Below, piece by piece: positions 14,171 to 28,800 of a DNA stretch of 33,962 bases. Position 1 is the first letter of the stretch. Each line of letters starts with the position of its first letter. The position numbers were made by a program, and so were the translations under genes. Source of the stretch: Beroe ovata (lineage: Eukaryota > Ctenophora > Nuda > Beroida > Beroidae); the NCBI GenBank assembly GCA_946803715.1, contig CAMPET010000016.1, forward strand, positions 394,737 to 428,698. The letters run 5' to 3'. The notes under the pieces were generated by a model, which did no database searches, was not told where the DNA came from, and saw only the letters and a list, made by a program, of their open reading frames with translations.

Positions 14171-14315
14171 TGCTGAAGGTTGTCAGATGTTACTTGACAG
14201 CTGTTTTTTGCGCGCGTGCCTTCATGGAAGGCCGAAACATGAAGGCCTTCGATGAAGGCGCGCGCGCCGCGCGCAAGAAACAGGTCAGGTATATAACATC
14301 TGACAATGCTGAAGG
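14171..14315. mobile_element. 127-bp foldback MITE (variant A) with 9-bp target duplication
   Basis: The body (14180-14306) starts TTGTCAGATGTTACTTGAC and ends CAGGTCAGG..TAACATCTGACAA. The two halves are inverted copies meeting near GAAGGCCGAAACATGAAGGCC, with CGCGCG tracts in each arm. TGCTGAAGG flanks it exactly at 14171-14179 and 14307-14315. It is related to the copies clustered at 7860-8830. Like its neighbour at 14050-14140 it is non-coding and has a MULE-sized target duplication. Confidence 0.88.
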
Positions 14316-14974
14316 CGCGCGTAAGAAACGGAGGGTGCAGCTTTAGCCACATCCTAACAGTATAATTTAAGGGTTCTGACTGCAGACTGAATTCAGAGCA
14401 CTGCGATGGTATTGGTAAGTCTATTATCACTCACTTTATTTGTTATTTATCACAGAAAATGGAAGTATTACAGGCTTGATGTTTCCGCTATAGTCGTTTT
14501 TAACACTTCAAATTTGATGCGGAGGTAATATACCGCTTTTATCCATTTTCTAACTTAAGTGATGTTGCAATTGCATACAATTACAAATAACTTGCCTCTC
14601 GCGGCTTTTATAAATAGTTTGTAACCAGTACAATCAAGGAGACGCCCTCACAGTCAGGCGTTGCAACTTAGGTCTGTATGCAGTTTGGAATATAATCATA
14701 GTTCTTTCTGACGCATCATGCAATCACTCCAAACTACATGTTTTCAACTGGAGGGTCGTGCCAAGGAAACAAGTCCGGATACAGGTCGAGCATCGCAAGA
14801 AAAATCCCGAACTAGCTCAAACGCTGCCATTACTATGAAGAACTTGTTATTTACAGGCCGTAAGTAGCTAATGGTAAACATCAAATTTAAAACGCTCAAA
14901 TGGTAACAATAACAGCAGCAAGAAAGTTGTGTAGTGAGCAATGGGGATCCCCTCCCGCCATGTTGTCTGATGGA
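14316..14974. other. PSMC5 3' flank, no gene recognised
   Basis: Sequence downstream of the PSMC5 stop on the minus strand. AATAAA on the minus strand at 14435-14440, about 535 bases past the stop, is a possible but weak polyadenylation signal. Part of a foldback repeat (GAAGGCGCGCGTAAGAAACG) sits at its left edge. Confidence 0.35.
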
Positions 14975-19003
<4,029 letters not shown>

Positions 19004-19842
19004 ACTACAACAAACTTCTGCTATCACAGACGCGCAAGGGCTCTCAACAATGTGTGCAACAAGTTTCTTGCGGAGTATCGCAAATGATACTCATCTGCGC
19101 GCGCCGCGCGTCTCACAATTAATTATCCATTTTTGCTGTTTGACGTACAACATACAGAAGAGGTGAAAAATAAAGTTTTACAATTGAATCAGATAAAATT
19201 GATCAATTCATAACGATAGAACGGTAGTATTTTGTTCAATCCATTTATCGCCGCGCCGCGCACCACTGATAGAGCTTGTAGCAGAATTTACGTTTGAATG
19301 TTCATGTTTTAGTGATGACCATCAGTGCTGTATTCAGTATGTACACTATGCAGATTATGCTCAGTGCACAGTGCTCACTGACTCTGCAGTGACTCTGTGA
19401 TTATGACTTGTTCAGAGTATTGTTTGTTCATATGTATGTTTGACGCAATAAGTTGTTATATAAATGTTTTATTCTGGGTGCCCAGACTGGGGTACTTACT
19501 AGTGAAGTCTTGTAGGGATCAGTCTTAAGTGAATATTAGTGTTGATTCATGTCAAAATTATTCAATTCAATTCAATTCAATTGTATCACACAGCATTAAT
19601 AAGTGAGATAAGAGTGCATCTCAAGTTCTTGAATGCAATATCCACATATTTTGTACTGTGTACATCATTTATTAATTATGCATGGTTTATCATCAACAGG
19701 CAACTCTACTCTATCAATTATCAGCAACAAACGAAAGGAAGTTGAGTCAATGTAACTGGATAATAGAATATTACTGGGCCTTATATACACACCCTAAATT
19801 GAATCAATCAAGTATTAACACCTTTTGGCCAAAAGCGAGATC
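19004..19842. promoter_or_regulatory. Divergent spacer between PSMC5 and urocanase
   Basis: The 839 bases separate the PSMC5 start (minus) from the urocanase start (plus), so promoters of both should lie here or overlap. The PSMC5 side holds CGCGCG-rich patches at about 19096-19111 and 19250-19263. The urocanase side is AT-rich and contains a tandem TTCAA run at 19561-19580. I see no clear TATA or CCAAT box for either gene. Either gene may have an untranslated first exon here. Confidence 0.4.
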
Positions 19843-22800
19843 ATGGACTTGGTTGAGTTATGCTCTGGTCTTCAGACTGGACCCTTGCCCCCACCAAGGA
19901 ATAGAACTGATGGTATTGCTCATGCTCCAAACAGGAACCATGGCTTATCAGATACAGAGAGGTAAGTACTAAAGTTGAACTAGATCTGATATCTTGGTTT
20001 TAAGTCGTAAGTTCTGAGTTTCCAATCTTATGGCTTCTTATCTTGTGGTTTGAAGAGTCTGAGGCAACAATTTTTGTTGCTAATGACGCGTGATTTGTAG
20101 GTACATGCTTTTTGATTCAGGATCAAGGAAAAGACTCAAATTTCACAATTCTCAGGATCCAAGCTATAAAGAATGCACTTCGTTACTTTCCAAAGCACTG
20201 TCATGCTGAGTTGACTCCTGAGTTTTCTAAGGAACTTGATGAATTCGGGCATATCTACATGTACAGGTTAATATGGCTTATGATGAAAATTGATAATCAT
20301 ACAACTCTGCTGTGTTATGATTAAGTGATTGGTTATCAATTATCATATTACCTATCATATTACCTATTGAAATAACTCATAATAAAAGATCAATCAAACA
20401 CAAATTGGTATTTTCATGACAAGTTTTTGTTCAATGTGTGATAATGCAATAAACTTCTGTGACAACAGAATGGTCTGTAGGGAACCCCAAGTATTCAATT
20501 CCTTGTTTTACAAGCCATGCAGCAAGGATCTCCACTATATTCGCCAGGCTAATCATATATCCACTATGTCTTGACCAAACAAATTTGATTTTAAAAGTCT
20601 CGTTATTAAGAGCCGTTTCCTCATGTTTGACAACAGGTGCCTACACAGTATACATTTCAACCAGTAGATGTTTTGTAAGCTAGTCTTTATGTTAGAGACG
20701 AGCGGAAAACCATCAAGTATAATGAATAATCTGTTATTCAAAATATGTAACCTCAAGTTGTTACCACAACTAGCAAATTCAATTAAGTGAGCTATCTTTA
20801 TCATTACTGAATATTCAAATGGCAATAATTCTTCACAATGTTCATTATCTGGTAGTCCAAGTTTCCAATTGAANAAGACACATTTATTTAAGATAGCTTT
20901 TGATAATTGGTCTTTGATCCTTACAATGTAAATTTACTATCTGTATATTTAGTTTGCTATTTACTGACAGTGCTTTCTCTATACAGCAAGGATCTCCACT
21001 GTATTCGCCAGGCTAATCAGATAACCACAATGTCTACAGCAAACAAATTCGATTCTAACTCTCGTTATGAAGAACTGTTTCACAACAGGTGCCTACAACA
21101 GGTGCCTACACAGTGGAAGTTTTGAAAGCTAGTCTTTATGTCAGAGACAAGTGGAAAAACCATCAATTACAATCTCACCGGACTATGAAATCAATGTGTA
21201 ATTAGGTTATCAACTTCTGCGACAACAGAGTGGTCTGTGACAACAGAGTGGTCTATTATTCAAAAGATTCTAGGACTGTTGTCCGAAGCGGACTGTTGTC
21301 CGAAGCGGACTGTTGTCCGAAACGGACTCTTGTCCGAATCTGAGTTCCGAATTGGTTCCGAAAAAAGCGGACTCTTGTCCGAATCGGACGATTGTCCGAA
21401 TTGGACTCCTAACCCTAACCCTAACCCTAACCGGACAAGAGTCCGCCGAACGGACTGTTGTCTGAAACCCGAAAGCCATTTTATATTGCATTGAATAATT
21501 GTCATGCAAATTCGGACAAGAGTCCGCTTCGGACAACAGTCCGGTTACCTATTCAAAATATGTAACCCCAAGTTGTTACCACAACTAGCAAATTCAATTA
21601 AGTGAACTATAATTACTGAATATTCAAATGGCAATAATTCTTCACGATGTTCATTATCTGGTAGTCCAAGTTTCCAATTGAAACTGATTTCCCTCCACAC
21701 ACTCGATATCCCAGTTCCATAATAGTTTGGCTGCTCTTGATGTGCCTGTGGATATATTAATTAGCAAATTCAGTTTTTCTTCAATTTTTCTATTTGGTGT
21801 CAAATAATGAACGCTTTGTCTCATAAATCGGAAGGAGCACCGCAAATGTGCACCACCTGATGCCAATTGCATGCCCTATTTCATGTGTGAGTATTTCTCT
21901 CAAGACAGCAATTTGTCCTCTCCTCCAATCAGTCATGTGTTGCAAGTCAGAACAGTCCCTTATCCAGGTTATCCTTCCATTCATGTGCACTTCAGAACCT
22001 GGTGTGAATATGTGTGTGTTTTCTTCTTGGTTTGCTAGGAATTGATGACATTTTGTATATTGTGATGGTTATTATGTCACTTCTCAACAATCTGACTGAT
22101 TTCAACAGCCAATGCTAACATACCGCCGTCCGGATTGAATGAGTGAGCTAGCACCATATCTGAGTGTGGGAAAGCCTGTGTCAGTCGACAACCTCTCCTC
22201 ACACAATTGTGCCGTCTCGGTTGAAAAGACACGATTATATCGGCCTCATTCCCATGCTCACTTTTCACAAATCTGTTAAAAATGAGCAATTACCATGGGA
22301 CTTGGGTGGAATAAACGGAAGTGCTGGCAGAAATTAGACGAGCAGTTTTACCTGAGAGAATTGTTGGCAGCGGTGGTCCACGCACTGAATGAATCATGCA
22401 CTTCCGAGTCCACCGTGCTGTGTGTCATGGTGGACAGAGGCGGGTAGTTCTCGAGGTGATACGTGACTGTTCCCTCACCATCTCCGCACAGTGGCTGTGG
22501 GAGGGAGGGAGTTAGTGGGGGGAGTAAGGAGGGAGAGTGAGAGTTGCTCTGTCTCTTGACTGTCCCCTCACCAACTCTGCACAGTGGCCGCGGGAGATGG
22601 GGTATCACAGGGATTGGGGGAGTAAGGGGGAGCGACAGAGAAAACAGATAAGGTCGAGCACAAGTGCCATTGTTCTACGATCTGTGTTGTCATGAAACAT
22701 GTGAACTACTAACCCTGGTGACGTAGTCCCTCAGTTTAATGATCTGCTGTCCCCTGCAGCAGCTTGGTAGTACCAGTAAAACACACAGGAAACAGAACAT

Positions 22801-25800
22801 AGCGAACAGCAAATGCGAGCATCTATGTACCATGATACCCTCTATATGTATTCTACTCAAAGCCAGGTTTCGACTATACACAGCTCTGTACGTAGTGACG
22901 TCATAGTGACGTCATAGTGACGTCATGATGGTCTACTTATTTTGCCTCGCCCAGAACGACGTCTTCTTATACCAACTTTAGCCCAATCACTGTTTAATTC
23001 GCAGAATAGAAGAAACCGCTGTACCCAACTTCATTGAAAGGCGATTGGCAGTTTCTAAAGCGCCCCTGAACCTCGCGATGATCAAACACTATAATTTCTG
23101 TGTTGAATGAGAGAGATCTGTACCACATGACTTCCCACTGTTTCAGATTTATGCCGGACAGTGCACTGATGCGAGCATACCCCATCACTGAGTACAAGAC
23201 TGTGACAGTAGCCGGCGCTGCCATGATACTCATGATCATGAATAATCTGGACCGCAGGGTGGCCCAGTTCCCAGAGGAACTGGTCACGTACGGAGGGAAT
23301 GGACAGGTAAGCTTCTCCTAGGAAAGTTCAAATGAATAAGTGGTGAATCGAGGATACGATTGGCTTTGGAAATTCCATACCTCCGATTTCGACATACCCA
23401 AATCACATGTTTCGCGTCTAATGTTGATAGTTGATTCATATCACTTGTAGAACACACACACGCGTACCAGAATTCTCTGGAACTATTCAGAATGCCAGTG
23501 TTTATCTTGCACCGCATTCTTGCTTGGTTATAATAAACAAAAGTACAACGCTGATGTGCTGTTTCGTATCTCATTATGCTTCTATCGGGAATTGGAATGA
23601 TTGAGTTAGCGGTGTGCGAATCCTGCAAGATTATTGCATACACTGGCGATGTAAGTAATCAATTCTTAGGAACACTGTTACTGCTTACCAATTTGCCGCT
23701 ATCGAATATACCGGTCAAAACTATTTGCTACATCGAGAACATTCTTGTCATTTACGGAACGCGCGGCGCCGAACGGCAGAATATAGTGCACAACGCATCT
23801 TTTTGTCAACGACTGTGACATTTGCGCGCGCGCGGCGTTGTTTGTCGACGAACCGGCGCGGCCGCGTCCAAGATTTCCAAAACAAATCTGGGGCCGAACG
23901 AAGAAGCGTTTTGCTTGCACCAGTCACCACCTAGATCTAAATACTATCCAGTAGCCCCAAGTTATGTCTATTTTTAGGACAAGGTGTTCACAATGATCGC
24001 AATTCTCAGGTATTCAGCAACTGGGCGCAGTTCAGACTGACACTTCACTATCTTAGTACAATGTCGGACGATCAGACATTGTCAATGATGTCCGGACACC
24101 CTGCAGGTTAATGAGAAAGTAGACAGACATTGCTAGGTATCCCTGCATGATACAATATAGTATTGCGACGTGGTCGCCTAAATCGTTCCTAAAGCAAAAT
24201 TATGCATCCTCTAAGTTATGAGTAGTATTCACCCATCATACTAATGGCTATTATTAGTTTAATATATTGTGTGGAATGATAATTAGATTATGAACGGCCT
24301 TAACGATTCTTGTATTTCAAATGCAAAGTGAAGACAAACAACTAAGAATATCAAATCAAGATCAATTAACCAAATCGGGAATTTAGTAGTACTTCTTATG
24401 TTTACTCGGAAAGTTGACTCCCCCCATGTCGGCAATGTATCCAGGGGATACTCAAACTCGATGTTATCTCACAGGGTTGTTTCCGTCTCATAAACGAGCT
24501 CCGAGAGCTGTGATAACCAACGGAATGATGATTCCAAACTACTCGACCAAGGAAATGTATGACAAACTCTTCGCCATGGGGTGTACCATGTACGGGCAGA
24601 TGACCGCCGGTGAGTTTAGATTCGTGATGGTTCACGGTTTCCCCCCCCCACCCCAGAGTCTTGATTACAAACTCTTCGTGATGCAAGTTATGACGTAGTT
24701 AGTGTACGGGATCTGTGCAACGGTATTTCCATGTTTGATTAAAACCTACTGTCGCTACAGAGAGTGTTGATAACTCACAATGAACCTTTAAAAATGAGCA
24801 CAATAAGTGGAATAATATACCGAATAATAGAGTTGTGGAATATTATTCCAAACGGACAGTGAATCCGCATAATTACAGAGAAACGGGAAGCAGTATTACA
24901 GGAAACTGTAATAACGGGAGTGGAATAGGAGATGTTTCTGAAAATATTCATAAGAAGTATTCTCGACTGTGTCTATAATTCATGAGATGGGCGGAATTCG
25001 TTGTGAATTGGAGAAATTCCCATTTCAGGTAGTTATTGCTACATCGGCCCGCAAGGAATTGTCCACGGTACCACGATAACCGTCATGAATGCGGGTAGGC
25101 AGTTCTATGGTGCGGGAAATCTTGCGGGCAAGGTCTACGTGACGGCAGGTCTCGGTGGAATGAGCGGGGCCCAGGGGAAAGCGGTTGTCATTGCGGGTTG
25201 TATCGGTGTTGTTGCGGAGGTAATTTCGCCATGGTGATAAACTTACATTTTGTCTTCCCGGACTGAAACGGGTTTTGCATCAAGAGACAAGTGCACCAAA
25301 CGATGAACTTCGTTGATACTAACACGATACTGCAGGTGTCCCGGGAAGCTCTGGACAAGAGACACGCTCAAGGGTGGATCCAGGTTGTCGCTGAAACTGT
25401 TGAAGAGTGTATCGAGATGGTGAAGAATGCGCGACAGAAGAAGGAGGTCCTGAGTATAGGGTTAGTAATCAGTACTGCGTTGTGCCGTAAACCTCCCTCC
25501 TCAATTATATTTATTGTTAGCAACGACCTGTTACCATCTTAATCGAAATTAACAGGCCGCTGGGAAACATTTTTTGTAAAAGAACCTTTTATGTGCACAA
25601 AAAAATGCTACTGTCTCTGCAGTACGGGAGTGTTTGCCGCAGAATATTGTGAATGCACAATGTTGCACAGTTTTAAAGTCGTGGGGGAGACCACGGCGCT
25701 CGTGGCGTGTTGTTTTATGGGTGCCTGTGACACCTAGAGTTACTGTTAGAGAACCCTATCAGTGTTTACTCTGAATTCCATGTCTCAACTTGGCACACTC

Positions 25801-28800
25801 CCCCAACAACACATGTTTTCACGTCCCGAGTCCCCCCTCAGTTTCTATGGTAACGTGGTTACGCTGTGGGAGGGATTGGCCGAGTACACAGAACGTACGG
25901 GAGAGAATATCGTGGACCTGGCCAGTGACCAGACCTCGCTCCACAACCCATTCAACGGGGGTTACTACCCCGTGCAGCTGTCCTACTCCGAATCCGAGGA
26001 AATGATGACCCGCGACCCCACCCAGTTCCGATCCCTTGTTCAGGAGTCACTACGGCGACATGTGAAGGCCGTAAACTACCTTTGCGGCAAGGGGACTAAC
26101 TTCTGGGACTACGGCAACGCCTTCCTCCTAGAGGTTAGAATGATCGGCGTTTTTCGGGGATTAATTTGTTGATACCGTCGAGAATTCATGGGGGAATAGA
26201 AACAGCCGTGTTAAAATCACTTATCATAAGAATAAACCATTGCATAGATTAGCGTTAAACCTAATTCAAATATTAAAAAACAATGAGTAGAATACAAATT
26301 CTCAAGTCAATTCTTAACTCCTGTCGGCTAAGTCCATGTTGTGTCCTTCGTATATAACGCATTATTCAATCTATTAATCTCCTAGCTATCCTCACTTGAT
26401 ACGGTGTCTCTGTCACGACTCCAAGAAGGGCGGGTCCCCGGTGAGGGGACACCCAGCATTGTACACATCCTCCTGGAACCTCCTCTTGCTCCCACACCCC
26501 GTCAACTCGAGGAAGTTGCCCGGTACCCCGTATCCTCTCACTTCACACATCTGTGACAGGGAGTTGGTGAACGCACAGATAGCGGAACCCTCGTACCGCT
26601 GTACCACCGCCTTGCACCCGTCCATAATGCACGAGTTCCGGAGAAACTGTCGATCGATCACATTCACACACTCGCTGAATATATCCGAGTTGAGAATCGC
26701 ATCACACCGGTCCTCGACAGTCGCTTGATCAGTAGCACACGTGACGTTGCCGATATCTGGTGCTTCCAATCCGCACCACTGCGCGTTCCACATGGCCCAG
26801 CTCTGTCCGAAGTATCCCACCTCCCCCTCCGTGGCGCCGTACCGTCCCATGTCCAGATCATTGGCCGGATCCCCGTTATTGTCCCCACACAGTCCACATG
26901 TCACCTGCCCAACTGGTACTCTGATCTGAGCCCCCCAAAACCCGTCCCACACCAGCTGGACCCCAGTGGGGAAGTCTACGATCATGGACAGCCCTGAGAA
27001 CGTGACCACCACTTCCCCGATCGGCATGGGTTGTCGGTTCTTGAGCCGGTATTTCTCCTGGTCCTGGGCCACGATCCAGCCTCGTGTGATGGTCAGGGGC
27101 CTCATGGTGCCGTGATACACTGTCAGCTGTTCCAGACATGTCACTCCGTTACCACACGGCATAAACTGTCCTGGAGAGATAGGGATTCAGTTGAGATTGG
27201 AGTTGCGATGGGATTGAAAAGGACAGAATAGTGAGAACGAATGAGTGTAAAGCTATCACTAGTATACTAACCGACTATCATCCATTTGCTGGCAAAGCAG
27301 TCCACGGCCATGATATAGTTGCACCGTCCCATAAAGTCGTAACTCTGACCGTCGAAAGTGATGAAGTGCGGGTCCCCAAACACATCGCACGTTTTCATCC
27401 CGAGGATGAGGTCCTCCACACCCTTTTCCACAACCTCCACCTCCACCTCCTCACTCTTGAGTCGGTTCCTGCACTGCTGTGCCACACACCGGTACGTTCC
27501 TGGGGTCTTGCTCTCTGATAAACTGCTCACCTCGTAAACTGGACCCTGACCAACGATCCTGAGCCGCCCATTCCTCATTATCTTCCCCCACCTCACTCCC
27601 TTGGCTGAGGGGTAGCCCTCAGTTTGACAGGTGAGTGTCAGAGTGTCACCCGCTGTCACCTGAATCCTGGGTCCTGGGACACTCAACACAGCCGGCTGCA
27701 CGTCGCACTGACCCTTGTGTTCGATGCCCAGACCCAGGTTGTGGGTACAGCTGTGGAATCTGAGGTGACACGGGTTCACGTATGTGTTGCAGTCTGTGCC
27801 ACAGACCGGATCGTAGTTGTCGTGCTCGCACGGCGTGCACCGACACTCTGTCGTCATGGTAACGTAGTCGGCGTGACAGTGTTTCCGGAATGGACACTTC
27901 ACGTCTTTGCAGAGTGCGGTCTCACTGATATGAAGGTATGCCCTGGCTGAAACCCTGCCGAAACTATTGGACGCTGAACACTCCCACCATCCCTCGTCAC
28001 CTTGGTCCACATTGTTCAACACTTGCAGAGCGGAGACTTCGTCCCCTTTGGGCGTGGCCTCCTCGTCATTGGGTGCGGTAACGTTCAGGCGAGCCATGTG
28101 TGGCGTCACTTTGACGATGTTGATGTTGGGTGTCGGCTCTCCCATCGCCTCACAGTAGAATTGTGCTCTCGCCCCTACCTCAGTCGTTACATTCACCATT
28201 TCCGTCGTTATGATTGGCGGTCCGGCGGAAGTGAGCTCGGTCACGCTAATCAGGATCAGGGCACAAATCGACAGTATCATGTCCCCGCAGTCCCTAGAAT
28301 AGTCCCTAGAATAATAGTCACTGAATCAACAATTTGAGACAAAAACAAACACCTATGAATCGGTCGTCAGTAGTACTGACTCTGTATATAATACGGCAGA
28401 GATCATACAAATTTTTCGGAATATCACAATATTCGTGATGTTATATGTGTTACGCCTCTGAGAGAGTGTGACGTCACGTTGTCCTATACAATAGTCACGT
28501 GAGGGGCGTCACGTGACCCAGGCCGTCACGCGTGAGACGGAAGCCATCTTTTCGGGACTCGGTGCGGTATATGGCAGCGGGATACCCGTGAAACATTATT
28601 GAAAATTCCATCAGACCGGCCGGAATAGCCGAGTATGTGTAGTGCAGATCTACAGCAGATATTCTGTACAGACTCCGTTGCCTGCAAATAGGGCACAAAA
28701 TTCTTGTATTGAATAATGTGTTAGATAGTCATAAATTCCGGGAGGTGAATTGAATTAGCTGGATATTTGCCAATTAAGATCCGCAATCAACAAGTTTTTA

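Noticed and set aside
14065-14430. 121-codon minus-strand open frame
   Set aside because: It crosses two non-coding MITEs with their target duplications and has no protein-like features.
20738-20873. Matrixin pseudogene fragment
   Set aside because: It is a copy of the end of exon 5 that stops exactly at an N, so an unmerged contig or haplotype overlap is the simpler explanation.
21260-21536. Overlapping open frames rich in RFGQ/SDNSP and NPNPNPNRT repeats
   Set aside because: They are translations of the GGAC-N4-GTCC and telomere repeats on both strands, not a gene.
21790-21990. Matrixin with a broken zinc site ([12 protein letters not shown], third His missing)
   Set aside because: Reading through the exon gives Trp, but splicing at CAG|GTGGTG to the acceptor at 21746 restores [11 protein letters not shown] in frame, so the site is intact.
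23725-23934. Arg/Ala-rich overlapping frames on both strands
   Set aside because: They fall in a CG-rich patch of urocanase intron 3 and are symmetric on both strands, as expected from base composition.
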